DNA from: Knoellia subterranea KCTC 19937
GTDB taxonomy: Bacteria; Actinomycetota; Actinomycetes; Actinomycetales; Dermatophilaceae
NCBI RefSeq assembly: GCF_000768685.1
Contig: NZ_AVPK01000009.1
Location: 58,894-122,893 of the forward strand
Direction: 5' to 3'
DNA length: 64,000 nucleotides
Shown: positions 27,909 through 35,664 of the stretch, in pieces
Numbering within the stretch: the stretch's first letter is position 1
Layout: each line of letters starts with the position of its first letter
Notes under the pieces: generated by a model
What the model was told of the DNA's origin: nothing
The model's input: only the letters and a program-made list of their open reading frames with translations
Databases searched by the model: none
Translations under genes and position numbers: made by a program

Positions 27909-28544
27909 ATGGAACCGTTGCGAACAGGGGCGATTCGCGTGCTCGAAGCCATCAACGAGCTCATCCAACAGAACGCTGCAGCGTTGTGGGTCCTCCCCGC
28001 GATCTTCCTGCTCGCGACCTTCGACGCGCTCCTGCCGCCGGTGCCGAGCGAGTCCGTCGTCATCACGCTGGCCGCCTTCGGAGCGGCGCACGGCTCGCCC
28101 CACTTGCTCGCACTGGGCGCCGCCGCAGCCGTAGGTGCCTTCCTCGGCGACAACCTCACCTTTGCAGCGGCCCGTCGCTCCGGGCTGGGCCGGCTGCGCA
28201 ACAGTCCACGTCCGAGAATGCGGTCCGCCTTCCGCAGGGCCGAGGACGAACTCGACCGACGCGGGGGACTGGCCATCATCGTCGCGCGCTACATCCCCGT
28301 CGGCCGGGTCGCGGTCAACGTCACCGCCGGTGCGGGGTCGTTCGACCGCCGTCGCTTCGTCCTCCTCTCCGCCGTGGCAGCCACGATGTGGGCCGGTTGG
28401 AGCGTCGCCATCGGAGCCCTTGCCGGGAACTGGGTCGAGGAGAATCCACTGCTCGGTGCGATCGCGGCCATCGCGGTGGCCGCGACCCTGGGCATGCTCG
28501 TGGATCGTGTGCTCAGCCGCGCAGCCGCGAGAGTTCGCGACTGA
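27909..28544 (+). CDS. DedA/VTT family membrane protein
   Basis: A 211-residue DedA family protein. FDALLPPVPSESVVI and GAFLGDNLTFAAAR in the first half, and the signature IVARYIPVGRVAVNVTAGAG in the second, are the conserved blocks; four to five hydrophobic segments surround them. DedA/VTT proteins are phospholipid scramblases or flippases and affect membrane potential and peptide resistance (established for UptA/PetA-type members). TAGTTT near 27868 can act as -10 box. Its last 32 bases overlap the convergent HD gene tail-to-tail. Confidence 0.88.
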   Translation: MEPLRTGAIRVLEAINELIQQNAAALWVLPAIFLLATFDALLPPVPSESVVITLAAFGAAHGSPHLLALGAAAAVGAFLGDNLTFAAARRSGLGRLRNSPRPRMRSAFRRAEDELDRRGGLAIIVARYIPVGRVAVNVTAGAGSFDRRRFVLLSAVAATMWAGWSVAIGALAGNWVEENPLLGAIAAIAVAATLGMLVDRVLSRAAARVRD

Positions 28545-29154
28545 GGTTGGTGCGTGCCCGGGGCTCCCAGTGCTGTCGAGCCCACGCCGTCCGATAGATC
28601 GTGTCCCGTGCGAGGAACGGTTCGAGGATCGCGGACCGGCCGCTGGCGTACGCATCGTCCGGCACCACGACGTACTCCTGTCGCACGTCTGCGCAGTATC
28701 GGTCGAAGCGATCGACCGGCGCGGACAGGATCCACAGATCCGCGTCGTGGAACGCGGCGAGCGGCCCGCGCGTCTCGAGCACATCGTGCGCGACCGTTGC
28801 ATCCACCAGAGCCACGACGAGGTCGACCGCCGACTCCTCAATTCCGTTCTGGGACAGGGCCTCTCGCGCGAGTTCTGCACTCAGCCGCTCGTTGTCCGAC
28901 GGCGTGGCCGGGTCGTAGACCGCATCGTGGAACCACGCCGCGAACACCGTGGCCGCCCAGTCCTGGTCGAGGTCGATGGCCGTCCCACGCAGCTCGTCGA
29001 GTGCGTCGATGACCTCGTCGAGGTGCTGGAGGTCGTGATAGCCCCGATGCGGCTCGGACCACCGCCGCACGAGGTCCTCATGAGTGGAGACGAGGCCGTG
29101 CAGGTCACCCCTGACTTCGTGCACGGCCTCGTCCCACTGGGCATCCCGCTTCAT
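28513..29154 (-). CDS. HD-domain metal-dependent phosphohydrolase-like protein
   Basis: A 213-residue protein of the predicted HD-superfamily hydrolases. YHDLQHLDEVIDAL provides the first His, AAWFHDAVYDP is the central HD pair, and VALVDATVAHD follows. The C-terminal part (RQEYVVVPDDAYASGR, DTIYRTAWARQ) is typical for this subfamily, whose substrate is unknown. Its 3' end overlaps the DedA gene by 32 bases. It ends in SRELSRLRG; there is no membrane or signal segment, so it acts in the cytoplasm. Confidence 0.85.
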   Translation of the reverse strand: MKRDAQWDEAVHEVRGDLHGLVSTHEDLVRRWSEPHRGYHDLQHLDEVIDALDELRGTAIDLDQDWAATVFAAWFHDAVYDPATPSDNERLSAELAREALSQNGIEESAVDLVVALVDATVAHDVLETRGPLAAFHDADLWILSAPVDRFDRYCADVRQEYVVVPDDAYASGRSAILEPFLARDTIYRTAWARQHWEPRARTNLSRELSRLRG

Positions 29155-29166
29155 GCGGGAAGTCTG

Positions 29167-31026
29167 TCAGGCGGCCGCCGTTGGCGGTCGCGTGCGCTCC
29201 AGAGCCTTCGCGTATGCCGTCCCGCTGGCCAGGAGGAGCAGTCCCGTCACGATGAAGGCCGCCACCCGCCACACCCCGTCGAGCGTCGCGAGGTCGAAGA
29301 GGAAGAGTTTGACGACGCTCACCGCGGCGAGGCCGAGTCCCAGGCGCAGGGCCAGGTCGCGGTGGGCCTGCGCCTTGAGCCCACGCAGCAGGAGCCACGC
29401 GGACGTGAGCATCCAGAGCACGGTGGCGAGGGCGTGCCCCGCGACGAAGCCGGTCTGGGTGTAGCCCAACCGTTCGCCGAAGATCAGGCCGAGCGAGACG
29501 ACTCCCACGGCCGAGGTGGTGAGTCCCGCGATCAGGGCGGCGATCCGGGTCGAGCGACGCAGCCGCGCCGGGATGCCACGAACGACGTCGACACCCCAGG
29601 CGCCCAGGGCTGCGACGCCTCCCGCGAGAAGGCTGTCGAGCAGCGCGGTCACGGCGTCGTGCTGCTCGGCCGACCCGATGGAGAAGTAGGCGGTCGGGTG
29701 GCCGAGGTAGGCGATCGACGCGACGACCGCAGTCCCGGTGGCGACCCACAGCGTCACTCGGGAGCGCGTCGTCACGGCAGCTGCGGCATACCCGAGCGCG
29801 GTGATCAGGATTCCGGTGACGACCCAGCGCTCCGGCGCACCGCTCATGACGGCGAGGAGCGCGGCCACCCCCGAGACGCCACCGGTGGTCGCGGCCAACG
29901 GCGTCGGGACCGGCCCGACCGGCGGGCGCGAGGTGATGGCCAGTGCGACGGCGAAGGCGGCTGCGACGAGGCCGAACCCGGTCGTCCGCAGGGTTTCGCC
30001 GTGCGCACCGAACGCGATGAGGAGCGTGATCGCCGAACCCGCCACCGTCGCGGAGCCCACGAGGTCGTGGGAGTCGAAGCGACCGGCCGACACCGCACCC
30101 ACGAGTGCCAGGAGCGTCAGGGTGCCGGCAGCGATGATCGCCACCTTGGAGGGTGACCCGTCGCCGGCCGAGAAGACGATGCCGAGGAAGATCGAGCCGG
30201 CAGCCGGCACGGTCCGGGCCAGCGCCAACATGGGCCAGCCCCGATCACCCTTGGCGAGGAGGGCAGCGGCGGACAGGACGACGACGAAGAGAGAGACGGC
30301 GTCACCGAAGCCCTCGGCGACCACCGGAGCGAGGAACGTCGCCCCGAGGACCGTGAGCGCGGCGAGCAGCTGCCGATCCCAACGACGCGCGAGGAGCAGG
30401 CCACTCACGGCGACGACCGCCCCGATAGTGAGCCCCGCGGTGCGGGGAACCCAGCCATAAACGGTCGTGACGGCCACGACGTCGAGGTAGCCCGCGGCAT
30501 ACCCGGTCGCGGCAATGGCGACCGGAGCGGCACTCGAGCGACCCCGGGATGTCTCGCGGGATCGGACGACGTGACCGGCGATGACGAGCCCCACGGCCAG
30601 TAGGACGCCGAGGGTGACGCGCAGCTCGGGGACGAACCATCCCTGCTGCATCGCGAGGGCAAGGAGGAGAGCGATACCGATGAGGGTGACCACGGCTCCG
30701 GCGAGCGCCAGGACCTTGGTGACGGCGCCCTCTCGCTGCCACCACGACGGGACCGGTTCGACGCGGGGGAGCGGGGTCGCGCTGGCGGCCGGAACTGGAG
30801 TCATCGCCGCGACGGGAGCGGCCGGCGCACCAGAAGCAACGGGTGCAACGGGGGCGGCCGGCACGTCTGACGCAACGGCGGGGGTCGGCGCAGGTGCCGG
30901 GGACCCCTGCTCCATCTCCAGTGAGGCGCGCATCCGGGCGAGACCGTTCCCGACGGCATACATGCGGTTCATAGCATCGGCGAACTCGGCTTCGAGGCGC
31001 CGCACGTCCTGCAGCTGCGTGTTCAT
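29167..31026 (-). CDS. DUF2339 polytopic membrane protein
   Basis: A 619-residue integral membrane protein of the DUF2339 type. The first 35 residues form a coiled-coil-like helix (LQDVRRLEAEFADAMNRM), followed by a Pro/Ala-rich linker to about residue 90 and then some 18-20 hydrophobic segments. Conserved points are RETSRGRSS, ALTVLGA and the end block HRDLALRLGLGLAAVSVVKLF. The function is unknown; relatives are often suggested to act in the envelope. The start is the ATG at 31026. A 14-base hairpin lies just 20 bases upstream of it, inside the leader. Confidence 0.85.
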   Translation of the reverse strand: MNTQLQDVRRLEAEFADAMNRMYAVGNGLARMRASLEMEQGSPAPAPTPAVASDVPAAPVAPVASGAPAAPVAAMTPVPAASATPLPRVEPVPSWWQREGAVTKVLALAGAVVTLIGIALLLALAMQQGWFVPELRVTLGVLLAVGLVIAGHVVRSRETSRGRSSAAPVAIAATGYAAGYLDVVAVTTVYGWVPRTAGLTIGAVVAVSGLLLARRWDRQLLAALTVLGATFLAPVVAEGFGDAVSLFVVVLSAAALLAKGDRGWPMLALARTVPAAGSIFLGIVFSAGDGSPSKVAIIAAGTLTLLALVGAVSAGRFDSHDLVGSATVAGSAITLLIAFGAHGETLRTTGFGLVAAAFAVALAITSRPPVGPVPTPLAATTGGVSGVAALLAVMSGAPERWVVTGILITALGYAAAAVTTRSRVTLWVATGTAVVASIAYLGHPTAYFSIGSAEQHDAVTALLDSLLAGGVAALGAWGVDVVRGIPARLRRSTRIAALIAGLTTSAVGVVSLGLIFGERLGYTQTGFVAGHALATVLWMLTSAWLLLRGLKAQAHRDLALRLGLGLAAVSVVKLFLFDLATLDGVWRVAAFIVTGLLLLASGTAYAKALERTRPPTAAA

Positions 31027-31045
31027 GGATACAGGGTGGAACGAC

Positions 31046-31076
31046 GAGTACCCCGACTCCATGAGTCGGGGTACTC
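31046..31076 (-). promoter_or_regulatory. Hairpin in the leader of the DUF2339 gene
   Basis: GAGTACCCCGACTC and its complement enclose three bases. It begins 20 bases before the ATG at 31026 and 78 bases beyond the htrA stop, so it may be the htrA terminator or control DUF2339 translation. Confidence 0.6.
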
Positions 31077-31153
31077 ACCGGATCACTCAGGTGTGATGTG
31101 GCTTCCTGGGTGGTCGGGTGTGGGCCCATCCCTGTTCGGGCCCACCGCCGGGA

Positions 31154-32560
31154 TCAGTTCGAGGGGGCAGTGGCCAGGGTGGCCGTGAGCTCCTGGGTGG
31201 CGTTGTTGCGCAGCACGGTGAGCTTGACCGTGTCGCCGACGGAGTATTCGCGGATGTGGGCGACGAGGGCCTCGGCAGAGTCGACCCGCTCACCGTTGAC
31301 TGCGGTGATGACGTCGCCGACCTTGAGTCCGGCCTTCTCCGCGGGCGTGCCCGACGAGACGGTCTGGAGCTTCGCGCCGGCCCGGGTGGCGTTGCCATCG
31401 GAGGCGCTGCCGTCGACCGGAGCGACGCCGAGATAGGCGTGGACGGCCTTGCCGGTCTTGATGAGCTGATCGGCGATCGACGCGGCCTCCTTGACCGGGA
31501 TGGCGAAGCCGATTCCGATGTTGCCGCTCTGCGACGAGCTCGAGGACCCGAGGGACGCGATGGACGAATTGATGCCGACGAGTTGGCCGTTGGCGTTGAC
31601 GAGCGCGCCACCGCTGTTGCCCGGGTTGATCGCCGCGGACGTCTGGATCGCGTTCGTGACAACGGGTTCGCTGCTCGACTGCTGCTGTTGCTGGCCCGGG
31701 AACCCGTTGCCGAACGGGTTCTGCTGCTGGGGCTGCTCCTGAGCGGCTTCCGTCGTCACCGGGCGGTTGAGGGCGCTGACGATGCCGGTCGTGACCGTGC
31801 CGGCGAGGCCGAGCGGGTTGCCGATCGCCATGACGGGGTCGCCGACCTTGAGGTCGTCGGAATTGCCGATCGCGATGGGAGTGAGGTCATCCGGGGCGCC
31901 CTGAATCGTGACGACGGCGAGGTCGGTCGAGGGATCGGTGCCCTGAATCGTCGCCTTGAAGGTGCGACCGTCGGACAAGGTGACCGTGAGCTGTTGGGCG
32001 CCGGACACGACGTGATTGTTCGTGAGCACGTGGCCCGAACCGTCGATGATGACACCGGAACCCTCACCGCTGTCCGTCTTGATCGCGACGACGCTCGGTG
32101 AGACGGCCGCCGCGGTGTCGGTCCAGTTCGGGGACTGGGGGTTCGACTGGGAGACGGGTGCGGTCGATGAGCCGCGACCCAGGCTGGAGGAGGAACTCGT
32201 AGCGGAGGGGGTCTGCGAGTCCTGCGACCCCAGCTGGGTCGCGGCGTACGTGCCGCCCGAGGCGAGGGCGGCCGTGAGTGCGGCCACCGCGAAGAGCTCG
32301 CCGACCCGGCGCCGCTGGCGCGGCTGGGGTTCGGGTTGCTGCTGCGGGGCCGCCCCGGGGGCCGGTGGCGGGGGGAACACCGGTCCGGCGGGTTCGTGGG
32401 CGCCGTACCAGGTGGTCGGCGCGGGGTGGGTCGGCTGCGGCGCGGAGGAGGTGTGAGCAGTCGGCTGGGGGAGCGTCTGGGTCGCGACGCCGGCGGGGTG
32501 GACCTCGGTGTCGGGAGTGGTGGTCGACGGCTCTGGCTGGCCGGAATCGGTGCTGCTCAT
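31154..32560 (-). CDS. HtrA/DegP-type membrane-anchored serine protease
   Basis: A 468-residue envelope protease. A Pro/Gln-rich cytoplasmic N-terminus (about 1-85) precedes one membrane helix (about 88-108). The trypsin-like domain follows with the triad NNHVV (His), STDLAVV (Asp) and GNSGGAL (Ser); a Gln-rich insert (QQQNPFGNG) sits before the Ser. A PDZ domain (about 375-465; KAGLKVGDVITAVNGE) ends the protein. It degrades or refolds damaged proteins outside the membrane. The gene order with the following kinase/regulator pair mirrors the pepD-mprAB stress locus of mycobacteria. Confidence 0.93.
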   Translation of the reverse strand: MSSTDSGQPEPSTTTPDTEVHPAGVATQTLPQPTAHTSSAPQPTHPAPTTWYGAHEPAGPVFPPPPAPGAAPQQQPEPQPRQRRRVGELFAVAALTAALASGGTYAATQLGSQDSQTPSATSSSSSLGRGSSTAPVSQSNPQSPNWTDTAAAVSPSVVAIKTDSGEGSGVIIDGSGHVLTNNHVVSGAQQLTVTLSDGRTFKATIQGTDPSTDLAVVTIQGAPDDLTPIAIGNSDDLKVGDPVMAIGNPLGLAGTVTTGIVSALNRPVTTEAAQEQPQQQNPFGNGFPGQQQQQSSSEPVVTNAIQTSAAINPGNSGGALVNANGQLVGINSSIASLGSSSSSQSGNIGIGFAIPVKEAASIADQLIKTGKAVHAYLGVAPVDGSASDGNATRAGAKLQTVSSGTPAEKAGLKVGDVITAVNGERVDSAEALVAHIREYSVGDTVKLTVLRNNATQELTATLATAPSN

Positions 32561-32612
32561 CGTTCTGCATCTCCTTGGTCGGGCTGGCACTGACTACTCA
32601 AGTACCGCGACC

Positions 32613-34073
32613 TCAAGGAGCGCTGGGGTGCGCCTGTGAGGCGGCTGTGGGAATGCGAACGACGAACGTCGCGCCGCCACCGGTCGTCTCCTGCACCCCC
32701 ACGCGGCCGTGGTGTGCCGCGACGATGGCGGCCACGATGGCGAGGCCGAGACCGTTGCCACCCCCGGTGTTGCGGCCCCGCGACGGGTCGGAGCGGTAGA
32801 ACCGCTCGAAGACGCGATGCGCTGTGCCAGAAGGGATTCCGTCGCCGTGGTCCCTCACCTCGATGACGCCGTCGGCGCCGTCGGTGCCCACCGCAATCTC
32901 GATCGGTGTGGCCTCCGGAGTGTGCCGGACGGCGTTGGCGACGAGATTCGTGACGACCTGACGCAGGCGCGACTCCGAACCCCACACGACCGTGGCGTCG
33001 ACGGGACCGCCGAGGCCCGCCAGGGTGATACGCCGTTCTGGTGCACGCACTCGCGCGTCGGTTGCGGCATCGGCCGCGAGGACCGTGAGATCGACTTCGC
33101 CCATCGAGGTCGTGGGCTCCTCGTCGAGCCGGGCCAGAGTGAGCAGGTCCTCGACGAGTCCGCTCATGCGACCCGACTCCGACTCGATCCGCTCCATCGC
33201 GGCGCGAGTGTCCTCCGGGCTCGAGATCGCACCCTGGCGGTGCAGCTCGGCATAGCCACGAACCGTGGCCAAGGGCGTGCGGAGCTCGTGGCTCGCATCC
33301 GCGACGAACTGCCGCATGCGGTCCTCCGACGCCTCCCTCACGGCGAACGACGTCTCGATCTGGGCGAGCATCGCGTTGAGGCTCCTCGAGAGGGACGTCA
33401 CCTCGTCGTCAGCAGCTCGCAGGGGGATACGCCGTGTGAGGTCGCCACCGGCGATCGCGGCGGCCGTGTCCTCGATCTGGGACAGGGGACGGAAAGCCCG
33501 GCGGACGGCATACCAGCCGAGCAGTGCCGACCCCGCGAGAACGACGGCGCTCAGCGCTCCGGTCGTCACGAGAAGTCGCGTCACCGTCTGCTTCACGGAG
33601 CGGAGCGGCACGCCCACCGCGAAGGTGGCGTTGGTGTTGTTCACCGTGCCGGCGATGAAGCGCCACCGCACGTCACTGTCGGTCGAGCGGACCGTGAAGG
33701 GTCTGCTGCCCGTGACCCGCTCGTCCTCGGGCCCGAGCCGCGGCATTTCGGGGTGGACCGTCTCCCCGGTCGGGTTGATGGTGATGGCCCTGCCGTTGGT
33801 GGGGAACAGGACAAAGGCATAGCCCGTCGGCGTGGCTGCCGCGTCGCCGCTGCTGAGGTCCGAAAGCGCCTGTGCCGCAACGGGTTTGGCGACACCGCGA
33901 AGTTCTGAATCGACGCGCCCCATGAGGTCGCGCTGGGTCAGGTAGGCCGTCATGAGGTTCGTGAACACGAGAGCACCCGCCAGAACCACGAGCACGATCG
34001 CGACCAGGCGAACGCGCAGGGGCATCGCCTCCAGACGCTTGACGACGGCCTGCGACGCCGGGGCCGACGACAT
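32613..34073 (-). CDS. Sensor histidine kinase (MprB/TcsS-like)
   Basis: A 486-residue membrane sensor. Two membrane helices (about 21-43 and 167-188) flank an extracytoplasmic domain of about 120 residues. HAMP follows (about 189-245), then HisKA with ASHELRTPLA (phosphorylated His262), N box NLVANAVRHTPE, DHGDGIP and GGGNGLGLAI. Its ATG overlaps the stop of the upstream regulator by one base, so the pair is translationally coupled. HtrA 52 bases downstream suggests a response to envelope stress (inference by analogy with MprAB-PepD). Confidence 0.93.
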   Translation of the reverse strand: MSSAPASQAVVKRLEAMPLRVRLVAIVLVVLAGALVFTNLMTAYLTQRDLMGRVDSELRGVAKPVAAQALSDLSSGDAAATPTGYAFVLFPTNGRAITINPTGETVHPEMPRLGPEDERVTGSRPFTVRSTDSDVRWRFIAGTVNNTNATFAVGVPLRSVKQTVTRLLVTTGALSAVVLAGSALLGWYAVRRAFRPLSQIEDTAAAIAGGDLTRRIPLRAADDEVTSLSRSLNAMLAQIETSFAVREASEDRMRQFVADASHELRTPLATVRGYAELHRQGAISSPEDTRAAMERIESESGRMSGLVEDLLTLARLDEEPTTSMGEVDLTVLAADAATDARVRAPERRITLAGLGGPVDATVVWGSESRLRQVVTNLVANAVRHTPEATPIEIAVGTDGADGVIEVRDHGDGIPSGTAHRVFERFYRSDPSRGRNTGGGNGLGLAIVAAIVAAHHGRVGVQETTGGGATFVVRIPTAASQAHPSAP

Positions 34074-34786
34074 CAGCCCTGCGGGGGGAGGCGGAGCACG
34101 TAGCCGACGCCGCGCTTGGTGTGGATGAGCGGCGGCAGACCCTCGGTGTCGATCTTGCGTCGCAGGTAGGAGATGTAGGACTCGACGATGCCGCTCTCGC
34201 CGCGGAAGTCGTACTCCCACACGTGGTCGAGGATCTGCGCCTTCGACAGCACGCGGTTCGGGTTGAGCATGAGGTAGCGGAGCAGCTTGAACTCGGTCGG
34301 GCTCGTCTCGATGACCCGGCCGGCGCGGCGCACCTCGTGGCTGTCCTCGTCGAGCTCGAGGTCCTCGAAGCGCAGGGCGGCGCTGTCGTCCACCTCGCCG
34401 CGGGTCCGCCGCAGCACCGCGCGGATGCGAGCGACGACCTCCTCGAGGCTGAACGGCTTCGTGACGTAGTCGTCCCCGCCGACGGTGAGGCCCTTGATCT
34501 TGTCGTCGATCGAGTCGCGGGCGGTGACGAAGACGATGGGGACGTGGCGGCCTGACTCCCGCAGGCGTCGGGTCACGTCGAAGCCGTCCATGTCGGGGAG
34601 CATGACGTCGAGCACGCAGAGGTCGGGCTGGTGCTGGTCGGCGAGCTTCACTGCGTCGCCACCGGTGCCGGCGGTGTGCACCTCGAACCCGGCAAAACGC
34701 AGCGACGTCGCGAGGAGTTCACGGATGTTCGGCTCGTCCTCGACGACGAGGAGGGTGGCCTCGGGAGTGGTTGCGTTGGCGCTCAC
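34073..34786 (-). CDS. OmpR/PhoB-type response regulator (MprA-like)
   Basis: A 237-residue regulator. The receiver domain has the acidic pair in VVEDEPN, the phosphorylated Asp60 in CVLDVMLPD, and Lys in DYVTKPF. The winged-helix DNA-binding domain (about 140-235) has SPTEFKLLRYLMLNPNRVLS and IVESYISYLRRKI, then the C-terminal hairpin with HTKRGVGYVLR. It starts with GTG. It heads the regulator-kinase pair, with htrA further downstream on the same strand. A GTATGCC word and a large palindrome lie in its upstream region. Confidence 0.93.
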   Translation of the reverse strand: MSANATTPEATLLVVEDEPNIRELLATSLRFAGFEVHTAGTGGDAVKLADQHQPDLCVLDVMLPDMDGFDVTRRLRESGRHVPIVFVTARDSIDDKIKGLTVGGDDYVTKPFSLEEVVARIRAVLRRTRGEVDDSAALRFEDLELDEDSHEVRRAGRVIETSPTEFKLLRYLMLNPNRVLSKAQILDHVWEYDFRGESGIVESYISYLRRKIDTEGLPPLIHTKRGVGYVLRLPPQG

Positions 34787-34869
34787 CCGTCTAGTGTCCG
34801 CCCGGAGTCTGGGAGTTCGCTGGACGTATGCCGGGTGCTCGCCTGCCGCTGTGTTGTGCGCCTGGGCTG

Positions 34870-34957
34870 CCCAATCCGGTTCACGAACCATGTGGTTGCT
34901 CGACAACCGGATCGATCCGGTCATCGAACAACGTGGTGGTTCGCGAACCGGACTGGG
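34870..34957. repeat. 88-nt near-perfect palindrome between mazF and the response regulator
   Basis: The whole segment is one inverted repeat centred on CCGGATCGATCCGG (34907-34920), with few mismatches. Near both ends it contains GGTTCRCGAACC, itself palindromic. It begins immediately after the mazF stop and ends about 85 bases before the regulator start. Confidence 0.85.
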
Positions 34958-35281
34958 TCAGTGGCAGTCGACGGCGACACCCAAGGCTGCGCAGACCTGG
35001 GACATCCGGGCGTCGCTGAGCCTCCCCATTCGCTCGACCAAGGTCCCCACGGAGACGGACTCCACGGCGTCGAGCGCCGCGACGCACGGACGGGGGACGG
35101 GGTCGCTCTCCGGGCTCAGCTCGACCTCGCTGGGCAGGCCTCGGATGGTGGTCGTGCACGGAGCGACGAGCGTGCGACCCAACGCTCGCATCGCCACCGT
35201 CCTGGAGAGCAGCACGACCGGGCGACGAGGGAAGTGCGGGGTCTCGCACCACCACACGTCCCCGCGTTCAATCGCGGTCAC
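34958..35281 (-). CDS. mazF: MazF/PemK-type toxin
   Basis: A 107-residue toxin of the PemK/MazF fold, an mRNA interferase in characterised members. IERGDVWWCETP, RPVVLLSR and TLVAPCTTTIRGLPSEVEL are the standard beta-barrel motifs with the conserved Arg and Thr, and LDAVESVSVGTLVERMGRL closes the fold. Its GTG overlaps the antitoxin stop (GTGA), the classic toxin-antitoxin order. Its stop abuts the 88-nt palindrome. The sequence looks intact, so the module is probably functional. Cleavage specificity cannot be predicted. Confidence 0.9.
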   Translation of the reverse strand: MTAIERGDVWWCETPHFPRRPVVLLSRTVAMRALGRTLVAPCTTTIRGLPSEVELSPESDPVPRPCVAALDAVESVSVGTLVERMGRLSDARMSQVCAALGVAVDCH

Positions 35282-35517
35282 GACTGGCTGACGGCGTCGC
35301 GCCACCCGGCCAGGTCGCCCCACGCGTCGGGCTCGTCCCGAATGGACTCGGAGTACGCGGCCCGGTAGGCCGCGTCGATCTCGGCTGTGCGGTGGGATCG
35401 CAGGAGTGCCTCGAGGGCGGCCTCGAGCACCGAACTGTCCCGGGCGCCGGGCATGGTTCGACGGGCCGCCTCGATGAGTTCGTCATCGACTGTGGTGCTC
35501 ACTCGAATCCTGCTCAT
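35278..35517 (-). CDS. mazE: Ribbon-helix-helix antitoxin of the mazEF module
   Basis: A 79-residue antitoxin. The N-terminus MSRIRVSTTVDDELIEAARR is a ribbon-helix-helix DNA-binding unit; the acidic C-terminal half (about 45-79) is the toxin-binding tail. It lies directly before mazF with a four-base overlap. The pair probably represses itself through the inverted repeat a few bases upstream of the start. An in-frame upstream ATG is possible but would add non-conserved residues. Confidence 0.85.
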   Translation of the reverse strand: MSRIRVSTTVDDELIEAARRTMPGARDSSVLEAALEALLRSHRTAEIDAAYRAAYSESIRDEPDAWGDLAGWRDAVSQS

Positions 35518-35527
35518 GCCACCATCA

Positions 35528-35543
35528 TGCCACTCATGTGGCA
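35528..35543. promoter_or_regulatory. Candidate operator of the mazEF promoter
   Basis: TGCCACATGAGTGGCA on the minus strand is a perfect 6-4-6 inverted repeat, 11 bases upstream of the mazE ATG. RHH antitoxins bind such sites. Confidence 0.5.
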
Positions 35544-35554
35544 CGATCGCGTCC

Positions 35555-35664
35555 CTCGTTGCCTTCGGCAATCGTCAGAGGTCGTTCTTGCTGCGACCTC
35601 CTCCTCATGCCTACGGGCCTCGCTCCTTCGTCGCTCGTTGCCTCCGGCAATCGTCAGAGATCGT
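35555..35664. repeat. 30-base direct repeat spanning the xpb 3' end
   Basis: CTCGTTGCCTTCGGCAATCG continues to 35585 and recurs at 35634-35664 with only two changes. The second copy contains the last codons and stop of the XPB helicase gene. Each copy holds a small TTGCC..GGCAA hairpin. Between them lies CGCTCCTTCGTCGC, related to the hairpin-loop family at 39.1 and 49.0 kb. Confidence 0.7.
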
